Assembly (NCBI RefSeq): GCF_001037495.1
Contig: NZ_KQ089822.1
Span: forward strand, 3,429,938-3,493,937
Source: Citrobacter sp. MGH106
GTDB taxonomy: Bacteria > Pseudomonadota > Gammaproteobacteria > Enterobacterales > Enterobacteriaceae
DNA: 64,000 bases
Reading direction: 5' to 3'
Every line of letters starts with the position of its first letter. The first letter of the stretch is position 1. Both the position numbers and the translations under genes were made by a program. Of this stretch, positions 19,794 to 33,045 are shown piece by piece. The notes under the pieces were generated by a model that had not been told where the DNA came from, made no database searches, and saw nothing but the letters and a program-made list of their open reading frames with translations.

Positions 19794-20744
19794 ATGCTCC
19801 CGCTCACCGTCGCTATCGTCGCCGTTGAAGATTTCAGCCCGTTTCACTTCTCGGTGCCGTGCATCATTTTCAGTGACAAAGTGGCGGCAAAAAAACGCTT
19901 TGAGGTGCAACTGTGCGCCGAGAAACCTGGCATCATCGCTTCTCAGGACGGCTTTTCCGTCACCGCCTCTCACGGTTATGAAGCCGTGGAGGCGGCCGAC
20001 ATTGTGGTGATCCCATACTGGGGCACCACGGCCCATCGCCCGGCACAAAGTCTGCTTGATGCACTCAATCGCGCGCGGCAAAACGGCGCCCAAATTGTCG
20101 GATTGTGCCTGGGTGCATTTGTTCTCGGCTATGCCGGATTGCTGGACGGCAAACGAGCGGCCACGCACTGGGAGTTTGAACAAGACTTTCAGGCACGTTT
20201 TCCCGCCGCTCGTCTGGATATCAACGCCTTATATGTGGATGACGACGGCATTATCACCTCGGCAGGCACCGCAGCCGCACTTGATTGCTGCTTGTATGTG
20301 ATCCGCCAACGCTTTGGCAGTACGGTCGCGAATCAGATTGCCCGACGGATGATTGTGCCGCCACATCGCGAAGGAGGACAGGCGCAGTTTATCGAACAGC
20401 CAGTGGCGAAAAGTACCCAGGATCAGCGCATCAACGCTCTGCTCGACTATTTGCGCCAGCATATCCACGAACAACATAACCTCGACGGGCTGGCGCAGCG
20501 GGTAATGATGAGTCGGCGAACTTTAACCCGCCATTTTATGAAAGCTACCGGGTCGAGCGTGGCAGAGTGGCTGATTGCCGAACGCCTGCGTCGCAGTCAG
20601 GAACTGCTTGAGTCCAGCCCGTTACCCGTTGAAAGAATTGCCGAACAGGTTGGCTTTCTGTCGCCGGTAACCTGGCGCCAGCATTTTAAATCACACTTCG
20701 GTGTCAGTCCCGCTGAGTGGCGCAAAACTTTTCGCGGCGTTTAA
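19794..20744 (+). CDS. GlxA/FtrA-type AraC family regulator
   Basis: A 316-residue regulator. Residues 1-190 form a DJ-1/PfpI-like domain (cysteine in IVGLCLGAFVLGYAG), and the C-terminal ~110 residues carry two AraC-type helix-turn-helix units (LDGLAQRVMMSRRTLTRHF and VERIAEQVGFLSPVTWRQHF). GAGGAA precedes the ATG. It is likely cotranscribed with the upstream hydrolase. Its 3' end overlaps the convergent methyltransferase by four bases. Ligand unknown. Confidence 0.87.
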   Translation: MLPLTVAIVAVEDFSPFHFSVPCIIFSDKVAAKKRFEVQLCAEKPGIIASQDGFSVTASHGYEAVEAADIVVIPYWGTTAHRPAQSLLDALNRARQNGAQIVGLCLGAFVLGYAGLLDGKRAATHWEFEQDFQARFPAARLDINALYVDDDGIITSAGTAAALDCCLYVIRQRFGSTVANQIARRMIVPPHREGGQAQFIEQPVAKSTQDQRINALLDYLRQHIHEQHNLDGLAQRVMMSRRTLTRHFMKATGSSVAEWLIAERLRRSQELLESSPLPVERIAEQVGFLSPVTWRQHFKSHFGVSPAEWRKTFRGV

Positions 20745-21349
20745 CCCCTTTTCTTCGCCAGCCAGACCGTATGCCCGGCGCATTGCGGATCTTCCATCAC
20801 CATATCAATCACCTCAAAGCCGTGCGCTGACAGCAGTGCGCGGTACTCGTCGGGCGCCAGACTGGCGTGAAACAACGGTTCGCCTTCAAACTGTCCCATG
20901 GCGATGCCGTTACTGGTGCCGCTGGTAAACATGAGTGCGCTACCGGGATGGCTGAGCCGGTCAAAAATCGGGAACATGTTTTGTTGGTCCTGCTGGGTTA
21001 AATGGAAAAAACTGTCCCAGGCAAGCAAACCCTCGAAAGTTTCATTCAGCGTTAATTCGCGCATATCCTGCTCCAGCCAGCGCTGGTCGGGAAAAGCTTG
21101 CCGGGCGCGCGCCAGCATCGCCGCTGAACCATCCACACCGGTAAGCTGAAAACCTTGCTGGATAAAATAGTCGGCAATCGGCTGACCGTTCCCACAGCCA
21201 ATATCTACAATGCTGCCCAGCCCGCCCATTGCCGCAATGAATTTATCCAGCCAGTGTTTTTCAAAAAGCGTGCGCGAGCGCTGGCAGGCAAACGCAGCTG
21301 CGTGGCGTCGGTAAATGGACAGAATGTTCTTTGCCTCCAGATCACTCAC
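20741..21349 (-). CDS. Class I SAM-dependent methyltransferase
   Basis: A 202-residue Rossmann-fold methyltransferase with motif I IVDIGCGNGQPIADY, acidic motif II (LTGVDGSAAM) and EQDMREL as motif III. No targeting signal. Target not determinable. It is transcribed divergently from lacI, in a 184-bp gap that also holds the lacI promoter. Confidence 0.85.
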   Translation of the reverse strand: MSDLEAKNILSIYRRHAAAFACQRSRTLFEKHWLDKFIAAMGGLGSIVDIGCGNGQPIADYFIQQGFQLTGVDGSAAMLARARQAFPDQRWLEQDMRELTLNETFEGLLAWDSFFHLTQQDQQNMFPIFDRLSHPGSALMFTSGTSNGIAMGQFEGEPLFHASLAPDEYRALLSAHGFEVIDMVMEDPQCAGHTVWLAKKRG

Positions 21350-21469
21350 AATTTCCTCACTATTTTTTGATATATCATTATGTTAAATATGGCAACCATA
21401 GACCACAGGGAGCGATTTGCTGAAAGCTTCTTTCTCCGAAATGAGCCTCGCAGAACAATGCCACAAATG

Positions 21470-21498
21470 ACGAAAAACCTTTCATGGTGTGGCATGAT
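21470..21498 (+). promoter_or_regulatory. lacI promoter
   Basis: The sequence around CATGAT (21493-21498) matches the E. coli lacI promoter (GGCATGATAGCGC). The aligned -35 is ACGAAA (21470-21475) with a 17-bp spacer. As in E. coli, both hexamers are poor, consistent with weak constitutive expression. Confidence 0.7.
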
Positions 21499-21533
21499 AG
21501 CGCGTGGATAACATGGAAATCAGGGTGGTAAAT

Positions 21534-22604
21534 GTGAAACCGGTAACGCTATACGATGTTGCAGACCATGCAGGAGTCTCTTACCAGACCGTCTCCCGCG
21601 TCGTGAATCAGGCCAGCCACGTTTCCGCGAAAACCCGTCAGAAAGTTGAGGCCGCAATGGCGGAACTTAACTATATCCCCAACCGCGTCGCACAGCAGCT
21701 TGCGGGCAAGCAAACGCCGCTTATCGGCGTGGTGACCGCAAACCTTGCTCTGCATGCACCCTCGCAAATTGTTGCCGCCATTAAATCTCGCGCCGACCAG
21801 TCCGGGGCCAGTGTGGTAATTGCGATGGTTGAGCGTAGCGGTATGCAAGCGTGTAAATCGGCGGTACATAACCTGCTGTCACAGCGTGTGACCGGGCTTA
21901 TCATCAACTATCCGCTTGATGAAGAGGACGCCATTGCCGTTGCCGCCTCCTGCGCCCCGGTGCCGGTGCTGTTTCTTGATGTCTCGGATCAATCCCCAAT
22001 TAACAGCGTGATTTTCTCCCATGACGATGGCGCGCGACTGGGCGTAGAACATCTGGTACAGCATGGCCATCAACGTATCGCTCTGTTAGCCGGACCGAAT
22101 ACCTCAGTCTCGGCACGGCTCAGACACGCGGGCTGGCATAAGTATCTGGCGCACTACCAGCTACAACCGACGGTGGAAATGGAAGGCGACTGGAGCGCTA
22201 TGTCCGGTTTTCATCAAACCATGCAGATGCTTAACGACGGTAACATCCCTACCGCTATGCTGGTCGCCAATGATCAAATGGCACTGGGCGCGATGCGGGC
22301 AATAAGCGAATTTGGCCTGCGGGTCGCAACCGACATCTCGGTAATTGGCTATGATGACACCGAAGACAGCTCCTGTTATATCCCGCCGCTGACCACAATA
22401 AAGCAGGATTTCCCGATGCTTGGACAAACCAGCGTCGACAAACTATTACAGCTTTCACAGGGTGGATCCGCCCCGGGTAACCAGCTTCTGCCCGTTACGC
22501 TGGTTGAGCGAAAAACCGTTCTGCCGCCGAATACTCAGACCGCTACCGCTCAGGTACTCGCGGAGTCTTTAATGCAGCTGGCCCGCCAAATTTCTCGTCT
22601 TTAA
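21534..22604 (+). CDS. lacI: Lactose operon repressor
   Basis: LacI, 356 residues, starting at GTG 21534 in the same context as in E. coli (AGGGTGGTAAATGTGAAACC). The HTH (VTLYDVADHAGVSYQTVSRV) has the E. coli recognition helix Y17-Q18 (YQTVSRVVNQASHVS), so operator specificity should be unchanged. The hinge NRVAQQLAGKQ and the inducer-binding core follow; the tetramerisation helix LAESLMQLARQISRL is present, but the last four residues of E. coli LacI (ESGQ) are absent. Adjacent to lacZ on the same strand. Confidence 0.96.
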   Translation: MKPVTLYDVADHAGVSYQTVSRVVNQASHVSAKTRQKVEAAMAELNYIPNRVAQQLAGKQTPLIGVVTANLALHAPSQIVAAIKSRADQSGASVVIAMVERSGMQACKSAVHNLLSQRVTGLIINYPLDEEDAIAVAASCAPVPVLFLDVSDQSPINSVIFSHDDGARLGVEHLVQHGHQRIALLAGPNTSVSARLRHAGWHKYLAHYQLQPTVEMEGDWSAMSGFHQTMQMLNDGNIPTAMLVANDQMALGAMRAISEFGLRVATDISVIGYDDTEDSSCYIPPLTTIKQDFPMLGQTSVDKLLQLSQGGSAPGNQLLPVTLVERKTVLPPNTQTATAQVLAESLMQLARQISRL

Positions 22605-22650
22605 CACTCCATGGGGAAGTTATCACCTTTATCTCGCATACCTGAATTTA

Positions 22651-22666
22651 TGTGATTCAGTTCAAT
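22651..22666 (+). promoter_or_regulatory. CRP site of the lac promoter
   Basis: TGTGA-N6-TCAAT centred at 22658.5, exactly 61.5 bp before the inferred +1 (22720), the class I position of the E. coli lac CRP site. The left half is perfect; the right half is TCAAT instead of TCACA, so binding may be weaker. Confidence 0.75.
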
Positions 22667-22683
22667 TATTATCCGCCCTCCCC

Positions 22684-22713
22684 TTTACAAAATAATCGAC
22701 TTCCACGTATGTT
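22684..22713 (+). promoter_or_regulatory. lacZYA promoter
   Basis: -35 TTTACA (22684-22689) and -10 TATGTT (22708-22713) with an 18-bp spacer, the same hexamers and spacing as the E. coli lacP1. The flanking bases have diverged. Confidence 0.9.
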
Positions 22714-22719
22714 CAATAA

Positions 22720-25835
<3,116 letters not shown>

Positions 25836-25894
25836 AAATAATAAATAATTGGGCAGGTTGCGACCTGCCATTATTTTGCGTAAGGAAATCCATT

Positions 25895-27147
25895 ATGTAT
25901 TATTTAAAAACACTAACTTTTGGATGTTCGGTTTTTTCTTCTTCTTTTACTTTTTTATTATGGGGGCTTATTTCCCATTTTTCCCTATCTGGTTACACGA
26001 TATAAACCATATCAGCAAAGGGGATACCGGCGTCATCTTCGCCTGCATCTCTTTATTCTCACTGCTTTTTCAGCCCATTTTTGGTCTGCTCTCCGATAAA
26101 CTCGGACTGCGAAAACACCTGCTATGGATCATTACCGGGATGCTGGTAATGTTTGCCCCGTTCTTTATTTACGTTTTTGGTCCACTACTGCAGTTTAATA
26201 TTTTACTCGGCTCTATTGTCGGGGGAATTTACCTGGGTTTTATTTACAACGCAGGGGCTCCGGCAATCGAAGCCTATATTGAAAAAGCGAGTCGCCGAAG
26301 TCATTTTGAATTTGGCCGCGCACGTATGTTTGGTTGCGTGGGCTGGGCATTGTGCGCCTCAATTGCCGGGATTATGTTTACTATTAACAACCAGTTTGTC
26401 TTCTGGTTGGGATCGGGTTGCGCGATAATTCTGGCAATACTTCTGTTCTTTTCGAAAGCGGAAGTGCCTTCTTCTGCAAAGGTTGCGGACGCAGTCGGCG
26501 CCAATCATTCAGCTTTCAGCCTGAAACTGGCACTGGAGTTATTTAAACAACCTAAACTATGGTTCCTTTCACTGTATGTCGTCGGTGTTTCCTGCACTTA
26601 CGATGTGTTCGACCAGCAGTTCGCCAATTTTTTCACCTCATTCTTTGCCACTGGTGAACAAGGTACTCGCGTATTTGGCTACGTCACCACCATGGGAGAG
26701 CTACTCAACGCTTCCATCATGTTTTTTGCCCCGCTAATTGTGAATCGCATCGGTGGGAAAAACGCCCTGTTGCTGGCAGGCACTATTATGTCAGTGAGGA
26801 TTATCGGTTCCGCGTTTGCCACCTCCGCGCTGGAAGTTGTTATCCTCAAAACGCTTCATATGTTTGAAATCCCCTTCTTGATCGTCGGCTGCTTCAAATA
26901 CATCACCAGCCAGTTTGAAGTTCGTTTTTCCGCCACTATTTATCTGGTGTGCTTCTGTTTCTTCAAACAGCTGGCAATGATTTTCATGTCCATACTGGCC
27001 GGTAATATGTACGAAAGTATCGGTTTTAAGGGAGCTTATCTGGTACTGGGAATCATCGCCCTGAGCTTCACGCTGATTTCAGTCTTTACGCTTAGCGGCG
27101 CAAAACCATTCTCTCGTTATGTCACGCAAATGGACAGACAGGTCTGA
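25895..27147 (+). pseudogene. lacY: Lactose permease with 5' frameshift
   Basis: LacY is the 12-segment lactose/proton symporter. From Met11 on, the frame matches E. coli LacY to the C-terminus ([50 protein letters not shown]). The natural start ATG 25895, eight bases after AAGGA, gives MYYLK but then shifts. Only five A occur at 25906-25910 where E. coli has six (Lys5-Asn6), so that frame ends at 26005 after 36 codons. The permease frame has no ATG before Met11 (25924), which lacks a ribosome site, and only a TTG at 25849. Either the permease is off or poorly made, or the base is a sequencing error. Confidence 0.8.
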
Positions 27148-27176
27148 ATTTAACATACAAGGATGGAGTCGCATTA

Positions 27177-27788
27177 ATGAGCACCGCCATGAGAGACAGA
27201 ATAAAAGCAGGAAAGCTGTTTACCGATATGTGTGAAGGGTTACCGCAAGAGAGATTGCGCGGAAAAGAGTTAATGTATGAATTTAATCACACGCGTCCAT
27301 CAGAAGTTGAAAAGAGAGAGAAACTGATTCATGAAATGTTTGGCACCGTGGGAGAACATGCGTGGATAGAGCCCCCCATTTATTTTTCTTACGGTAGCAA
27401 TATTCACATTGGTAAAAACTTCTATGCCAATTTTAACTTCACCATTGTAGATGATTACACGGTTACCATAGGCGATAACGTTTTAATTGCACCCAACGTC
27501 ACGATCTCTGTAACCGGGCATCCTGTTCATCATGAGCTGAGAAAGTTTGGCGAGATGTATTCTTTTCCGGTAACGATCGGCAATAATGTCTGGATTGGCA
27601 GTAATGTTGTTATCAATCCCGGAATTACGATTGGCGAGAACACGGTCATCGGCGCGGGTAGTGTCGTGACTAAAGACATCCCACCCAATGTCGTTGCGGC
27701 TGGCGTACCCTGTCGGGTCATCCGAGAAATCAGCGACAGAGACAAGCAATATTATTACAAAGACTACAAAACGGAGCTGTCCATTTAA
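27177..27788 (+). CDS. lacA: Galactoside O-acetyltransferase
   Basis: LacA, 203 residues, the E. coli length, acetylates galactosides with acetyl-CoA. The left-handed beta-helix hexapeptide repeats run from about residue 70 (FYANFNFTIVDD) to 185, with the catalytic His in SVTGHPVHHELR. It starts 29 bases after lacY, behind AAGGATGGAG. The third gene of the operon; no clear terminator follows. Confidence 0.96.
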   Translation: MSTAMRDRIKAGKLFTDMCEGLPQERLRGKELMYEFNHTRPSEVEKREKLIHEMFGTVGEHAWIEPPIYFSYGSNIHIGKNFYANFNFTIVDDYTVTIGDNVLIAPNVTISVTGHPVHHELRKFGEMYSFPVTIGNNVWIGSNVVINPGITIGENTVIGAGSVVTKDIPPNVVAAGVPCRVIREISDRDKQYYYKDYKTELSI

Positions 27789-27824
27789 ACAGATTACTAT
27801 CCAATAAACGTAAAGGGGTAGACT

Positions 27825-27905
27825 TATACCCGTCATCCTTCAAGTCGCCAGGGTATTGGCTACGCCTTTACGGGCCACAGCTTCGCAGCGTTCAACTCTG
27901 TTCCT
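27825..27905. repeat. Probable intergenic repeat downstream of lacA
   Basis: The stretch beginning TATACCCGTCATCCTTCAAG resembles a dispersed enterobacterial intergenic element (commonly TATACCC.TC.TACTTCAAGTTGC). I recall this pattern from related genomes but cannot verify it here, and there is only one copy in the window. The rest of the 225-bp gap to the next gene holds no other distinct structure. Confidence 0.4.
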
Positions 27906-28013
27906 GACAGATTGTCACTCCCCCTTATCACTTACCTGACAGCTTAAGTTTTGCCGACAAAAAGCCGCTTTTCTACTGTTATGGTAAAACAAGGTGGTAA
28001 GCTAGGTCAGAGC

Positions 28014-28286
28014 ATGAGCAGAAAGACAGTTGCGGTAATAGCGCTATTTATCAGCACATTACTTTCGGGATGTGGCAGCATTAATGCACGCACGGAAGGT
28101 AAAGAGTCAAATACATATTACGTGGGTATGCATCACGACATTGATAAAATAAAAAACCCGGGTGCTTACGATTATAACTATTTCGATTTAGCGTTGTTAT
28201 TTGTTGATGTGCCGTTATCTTTTGTGGCGGACACTGTATATGCGCCATTTGATAGCGATCACGGACCGTATAAGAAGGCGAATTAA
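28014..28286 (+). CDS. YceK/YidQ-like small lipoprotein
   Basis: A 90-residue lipoprotein of the DUF1375 family. The signal peptide MSRKTVAVIALFISTLLSGC ends in the lipobox LSGC; the mature part keeps the family pattern YYVGMHHD ... DVPLSFVADTVYAPFD ... GPY. The following residue is Gly, so the outer membrane is a likely destination. ATG 28014 is chosen as the signal peptide start; earlier in-frame ATGs at 27951 and 27981 would add a non-signal extension. Role unknown. Confidence 0.8.
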   Translation: MSRKTVAVIALFISTLLSGCGSINARTEGKESNTYYVGMHHDIDKIKNPGAYDYNYFDLALLFVDVPLSFVADTVYAPFDSDHGPYKKAN

Positions 28287-28291
28287 GATGT

Positions 28292-28330
28292 AGTGCCGGA
28301 TTCATCGCTGATGCGACTTATCCGGCCTAC
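28292..28330. repeat. REP-like element before prpE end
   Basis: GTGCCGGATTCATCGCTGA ... ACTTATCCGGCCTAC forms the two arms of a REP-type stem between the convergent lipoprotein gene and prpE. Confidence 0.7.
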
Positions 28331-28345
28331 GGTTAAGATGCTAGG

Positions 28346-30232
28346 TTATTCTTCAATTACCTGACGGATTTGCTGTAACGACGCGGGATCGTCAATGGTG
28401 GTCAGATCGCCGGGATCGCGACCTTCACAGATCGCCTGGATCGTTCGCCGCAGCATTTTTCCGGAGCGAGTTTTGGGGAGTTGAGAAACAAACCAGACAT
28501 GTGCCGGGCGACCAAAGTTACCAATCTGACTGTCCACCAGCGCCATAATCGCCTTCTCTTCTGAATGCGCGATATCGCGATCTTCCAGACTGTCGCTCTG
28601 CTTCGGAATAACAAATGCCACAGCCACCTGCCCTTTCAACGCATCTTTTACGCCCACTACCGCCACTTCCGCAACGTTCGGATAGCTGGAAATACTCTCT
28701 TCGATCTCGCGCGTGCCAAGTCGATGTCCGGCAACGTTAATCACATCATCCGTCCGGCCAAGAATAAAGTAATAACCATCGGCATCGCGGATCCCCCAGT
28801 CAAACGTGGCGTACACCTGACGAGAAAACAGCGACCAGTAGGTATTCACAAAGCGCGTGTCATCGCCCCAGATAGTTTGAATACACCCCGGCGGCAGAGG
28901 CCCTTCAATCACCAGCATTCCCTTCTCATTTGCCTCACAGGGTTCACCGGTCACTTCATTCAGCAACTGTACGTTGTAGCCATACATCGGCACGCCAGGA
29001 CTACCCAGACGCGAAGGCCGGTCATCCAGTCCACGAGCAATCGCCATGATCGGCCAGCCGGATTCGGTCTGCCAGTAGTTATCAATAACCGGTACGCCCA
29101 GCGTTTCCGTTACCCAGCTCGCGGTCGGTTCATCCAGCGGCTCACCCGCCAGATACAGCACCTCCAGCGAGGAGAGATCGTGGTTGCGGATCTGCGCAGT
29201 CGGGAATTTCTTCAGCACGCGGATAGCGGTCGGCGCCGAGAACATCCGGCTGACCTGATATTTCTCGACGATTTTCCACCATACCCCGCAGTCCGGATAC
29301 GTTGGTAACCCTTCGTAGACAATAGTCGCCATCCCCGCCAGCAGCGGGGCGTACACGATGTAGGAGTGTCCAACCACCCAGCCGATATCCGAGGCACAGA
29401 AAAAGACGCCACCAGCTTTGCCGCCAAAAATGGTGTCCATTGAGGTCGCCAGCGCCACCGCGTAGCCGCCGACATCACGCTGTACGCCTTTCGGTTTGCC
29501 GGTCGTGCCGGAGGTGTAGAGAATGCAGGATGTTTCGTTCGACTCCAGCCAGGTTACCGGCACACGCGCCCCGAGATGCTGCTGACGCAGCGTGGCAAAA
29601 TCGAGGTCACGCCCCGCCACCTGCGCCATTTTCGCCAGACCGCGATCGACCAAAATCACATGGCGTGGCTGGTGCTGCGCCTGATTGATCGCATCGTCGA
29701 GCAACGTTTTATACGGCAGTATTTTGCCACCACGCGCTCCGGCATCTGCTGATACGATAACCGTTGGTCGGGCATCGTCGATCCGCGCCGCCACGCTATG
29801 TGAAGCGAATCCACCGAACACAACCGAATGGATCGCCCCAATACGTGCACAGGCCAGTAGCGTAATGTGCGCCTCGGCAATCATTGGCATATAGACCAGC
29901 ACCCGATCGCCACGTTGAACGCCCAGCGACAATAGCATCGCTGCTGTTACGTTAACTTCGTCATACAACTGGCTAAAGGTAAACGTGCGTTCTTCTTCGG
30001 TTTCCGATGAAACGGCAATCAGCGCCAGCGCATCAGGTTGCTTATCCAGCCAACGGTCGATGGCGTTATGGCACAAATTCGTCGTCCCGCCGCAAAACCA
30101 GCGGGCAAACGGCGGATGGTTGTGATCCAGCACCTGGGTAAACGGCTGCTGCCAGTCAATACGCTGGGCCTGCTCGGCCCAGAACGACTCTGGTTGGGTA
30201 ATCGAACGCTGATAAAAATCGCTATAAGACAT
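28346..30232 (-). CDS. prpE: Propionyl-CoA synthetase
   Basis: PrpE activates propionate to propionyl-CoA through propionyl-AMP, the entry step of the 2-methylcitrate cycle. The 628 residues match the E. coli/Salmonella length. The adenylate-forming P-loop is CILYTSGTTGKPKGVQRD and the acylatable lysine is in PKTRSGKMLRRT. Last gene of prpBCDE, 40 bases after prpD. Confidence 0.97.
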   Translation of the reverse strand: MSYSDFYQRSITQPESFWAEQAQRIDWQQPFTQVLDHNHPPFARWFCGGTTNLCHNAIDRWLDKQPDALALIAVSSETEEERTFTFSQLYDEVNVTAAMLLSLGVQRGDRVLVYMPMIAEAHITLLACARIGAIHSVVFGGFASHSVAARIDDARPTVIVSADAGARGGKILPYKTLLDDAINQAQHQPRHVILVDRGLAKMAQVAGRDLDFATLRQQHLGARVPVTWLESNETSCILYTSGTTGKPKGVQRDVGGYAVALATSMDTIFGGKAGGVFFCASDIGWVVGHSYIVYAPLLAGMATIVYEGLPTYPDCGVWWKIVEKYQVSRMFSAPTAIRVLKKFPTAQIRNHDLSSLEVLYLAGEPLDEPTASWVTETLGVPVIDNYWQTESGWPIMAIARGLDDRPSRLGSPGVPMYGYNVQLLNEVTGEPCEANEKGMLVIEGPLPPGCIQTIWGDDTRFVNTYWSLFSRQVYATFDWGIRDADGYYFILGRTDDVINVAGHRLGTREIEESISSYPNVAEVAVVGVKDALKGQVAVAFVIPKQSDSLEDRDIAHSEEKAIMALVDSQIGNFGRPAHVWFVSQLPKTRSGKMLRRTIQAICEGRDPGDLTTIDDPASLQQIRQVIEE

Positions 30233-30272
30233 AACGCTCTCCTGTTGAACTTACGCCTTGCCGCACGCAGGT

Positions 30273-31724
30273 TTAAATAATGAAAAGATCCATATACTCA
30301 TTGACCGGCATCTGCTCCAGGCGTGTTCTGTCCAGGGAGACATCCAGGATGCGCTGCTGCTGGCGAGTTGGGAACTGACGCGCCAGGTTGATTTTGAATT
30401 TTTCGACCAGCTTTGGCATACCGTCATGACGACGACGCGCGTGGCCAATTGGGTACTCCACCACCACCTCTTCGAAACGTGAACCGTCGGTAAACTCGAG
30501 AGTGATGGCGTTAGCGATAGCGCGTTTTTCCGGGTCGTGATAATCAGCGGTAAAGGCAGGATCTTCGAAGCAGTTGATCTTCTCGCGCAGGGCATCAATG
30601 CGTTTATCCTGCGCCACACCGTCTTCATAATCTGCTGCCGTCAAACGTCCAAACAGCAGAGGGATCGCCACCATGTACTGAATGCAATGGTCGCGATCCG
30701 CCGGGTTATTTAGTGGGCCTTTTTTATCGATGATACGAATACAGGCTTCGTGAGTACGAATCGTCACTTTTTCGATATCCGCAGCGGTTTTCCCTGCCGC
30801 CTGCAACTTCTCATAAAGGGTCATCGCCGCTTCTACCGCAGTCTGTGAGTGGAACTCTGCCGGGAAGGAAATTTTAAACAACACGTTTTCCATCACGTAC
30901 GAGCCGTATGGACGCTGGAAGCGGAACGACTCCCCTTTGAAAGAAACGTCATAAAAGCCCCAGGTTTTTGCCGTCAGCGCCGACGGATAGCCCATCTCAC
31001 CGGTCTTCGCCATCAGCGCCAGACGTACCGCGCGGGAAGTCGCATCGCCTGCCGCCCAGGATTTACGCGTGCCGGTATTCGGCGCGTGGCGGTAGGTACG
31101 CAGCGACTGCCCGTCGACCCACGCCAGTGATACCGCATTGAGGATCTCGTCACGAGTCAGCCCCAGCATCTCGGCCACCACAGCGGTCGACGCGACTTTA
31201 ACCAACAGAACGTGATCCAGCCCGACGCGGTTAAAGGAGTTTTCCAGCGCGATGCAGCCCTGAATTTCATGGGCTTTGATCATCCCGGTCAGCACTTTTT
31301 TCATGGTTAACGGCGCTTTTCCAACAGCCACCGCATTGCGAGACAGCCAGTCTGCCGTCGCCAGGATACCGCCGAGGTTATCGGAAGGATGACCCCATTC
31401 AGCGGCCAGCCAGGTATCGTTGAAGTCCAGCCAGCGGATCATCGCGCCAATGTTAAATGCCGCCTGCACCGGATCAAGCTGAAACTGAGTACCCGGTACG
31501 CGAACACCGTTCGGCACTACCGTCCCCGGAACGACCGGCCCTAACAACTTTTTACAGGCCGGATATTCCAGCGCTTCCAGGCCACAGCCGAGGGTATCAA
31601 GCAGACAATAATGCGCAGTGTCATACGCCACTTTCGAGGTGATTTCGTAGTTCATGACGTAATCCACGATATCAACGATTTCACGGTCAAATTCTGGGCG
31701 AACATTCGAAATTTGTGCAGACAT
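30273..31724 (-). CDS. prpD: 2-Methylcitrate dehydratase
   Basis: PrpD (483 residues, MmgE/PrpD family) dehydrates 2-methylcitrate to 2-methyl-cis-aconitate without an iron-sulfur cluster. Characteristic stretches are [37 protein letters not shown] and [20 protein letters not shown]. It sits between prpC and prpE with short gaps. Confidence 0.97.
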   Translation of the reverse strand: MSAQISNVRPEFDREIVDIVDYVMNYEITSKVAYDTAHYCLLDTLGCGLEALEYPACKKLLGPVVPGTVVPNGVRVPGTQFQLDPVQAAFNIGAMIRWLDFNDTWLAAEWGHPSDNLGGILATADWLSRNAVAVGKAPLTMKKVLTGMIKAHEIQGCIALENSFNRVGLDHVLLVKVASTAVVAEMLGLTRDEILNAVSLAWVDGQSLRTYRHAPNTGTRKSWAAGDATSRAVRLALMAKTGEMGYPSALTAKTWGFYDVSFKGESFRFQRPYGSYVMENVLFKISFPAEFHSQTAVEAAMTLYEKLQAAGKTAADIEKVTIRTHEACIRIIDKKGPLNNPADRDHCIQYMVAIPLLFGRLTAADYEDGVAQDKRIDALREKINCFEDPAFTADYHDPEKRAIANAITLEFTDGSRFEEVVVEYPIGHARRRHDGMPKLVEKFKINLARQFPTRQQQRILDVSLDRTRLEQMPVNEYMDLFII

Positions 31725-31762
31725 AACAAGAGTTCCTGAGTTTTATAATTTGAGGAATTGAA

Positions 31763-32932
31763 TTAGCAACGCTGATCAATCGGGACAAAAACGCGATCTT
31801 CCGGGCCGGTATAATTGGCAGAAGGACGGATAATTTTATTATCCTGACGCTGTTCGATAATGTGTGCCGCCCAGCCGGTAACGCGGGCGATAACAAATAA
31901 TGGGGTGAACATTTCGGTCGGAACGCCCATCATGTTGTAGGAGACCGCCGAGAACCAGTCGAGGTTGGGGAACATCTTTTTCGACTCCCACATCACGGTT
32001 TCCAGGCGATCGGCAATGTTGTACATCTTCAGCGAACCACCTTCCTGAGAAAGCTGCTTCGCCACGCGTTTGATTACCTGATGACGTGGATCGGCAATGG
32101 TATAAACCGGGTGGCCAAAACCAATCACCACTTCCTTATTTTCAATACGCTTGCGGATATCGGTTTCGGCTTCATCCGGCGTTTCGTAGCGCTGCTGGAT
32201 CTCCAGCGACACTTCGTTCGCGCCGCCGTGTTTTGGGCCACGCAGAGCACCAATAGCACCGATAATCGCTGAATACATATCGGAGCCAGTACCCGCAATC
32301 ACCCGGCTGGTGAATGTGGAGGCGTTAAATTCGTGTTCGGCGTAAAGCACCAGCGAGATGTGCATCGCTTTTTCCCAGCTTTGCGGCGGCTTTTCGCCAT
32401 GCAGCAAATGCAGGAAGTGACCGCCAATAGAATCATCGTCGGTTTCGGGCTGGATCCGCTCACCGTTGTGGCTGTAGTGATACCAGTAAAGCAGGATCGA
32501 ACTGAGCGAGGCCAGCAGCTTGTCGGCAATATCACGTGCGCCAGAAACGGTATGCCCTTCTTTTTCCGGTAGCGTGCAGCCTAACGCGGAGACACCGGTG
32601 CGCATCACATCCATAGGGTGCGATGCTGCGGGCAGCGCTTCCAGCACGGTACGTACGTTAGCCGGTAAACCGCGCAGCGCTTTTAATTTGCTTTTATAGG
32701 CATTGAGTTCATCACGGTTGGGTAATTTTCCGTGGATCAGCAGATGTGCAACTTCTTCAAATTCGCACTGTTGCGCCAGGTCGAGAATATCGTAGCCACG
32801 ATAGTGTAAATCGTTACCGCTTTTACCGACGGTACACAGGGCGGTATTTCCGGCTGGCACGCCTGACAGCGCGACTGATTTTTTAGGCTTAATGACATTG
32901 GTATTATTTTGCAGGATCGTTGTGTCGCTCAT
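31763..32932 (-). CDS. prpC: 2-Methylcitrate synthase
   Basis: PrpC condenses propionyl-CoA with oxaloacetate. The 389 residues belong to the citrate synthase family; the catalytic histidines and Asp are in the conserved [27 protein letters not shown] and [12 protein letters not shown] stretches. It is separated from prpB by a REP pair (109 bp), which may uncouple expression of PrpB from the rest. Confidence 0.97.
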   Translation of the reverse strand: MSDTTILQNNTNVIKPKKSVALSGVPAGNTALCTVGKSGNDLHYRGYDILDLAQQCEFEEVAHLLIHGKLPNRDELNAYKSKLKALRGLPANVRTVLEALPAASHPMDVMRTGVSALGCTLPEKEGHTVSGARDIADKLLASLSSILLYWYHYSHNGERIQPETDDDSIGGHFLHLLHGEKPPQSWEKAMHISLVLYAEHEFNASTFTSRVIAGTGSDMYSAIIGAIGALRGPKHGGANEVSLEIQQRYETPDEAETDIRKRIENKEVVIGFGHPVYTIADPRHQVIKRVAKQLSQEGGSLKMYNIADRLETVMWESKKMFPNLDWFSAVSYNMMGVPTEMFTPLFVIARVTGWAAHIIEQRQDNKIIRPSANYTGPEDRVFVPIDQRC

Positions 32933-32976
32933 GTTGTCCTCGTCATTATTTTAATGTGTAGGGTATTGAGGGTGTA

Positions 32977-33045
32977 CGCCGTAGACCGGATAAACGTAGT
33001 GCCATCCGGCAGTGCCGGATGGCGGCTGCGCCTTATCAGGCCTAC
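32977..33045. repeat. REP pair (BIME) between prpB and prpC
   Basis: Two REP units in opposite orientation: GTAGACCGGATAAACGTAG...CATCCGGC (about 32981-33010) and GCCGGATGGCGGCTGCGCC...CAGGCCTAC (33014-33045). The second includes the prpB stop codon (33042-33044). Such BIMEs are gyrase/IHF targets and often stabilise the upstream message. Confidence 0.85.

Noticed and set aside
22616-22640. Possible lacO3 relative (GTTATCACC) upstream of the lac promoter
   Set aside because: Only about six bases resemble an operator half-site and the position does not match the E. coli O3 spacing of 92 bp from O1.
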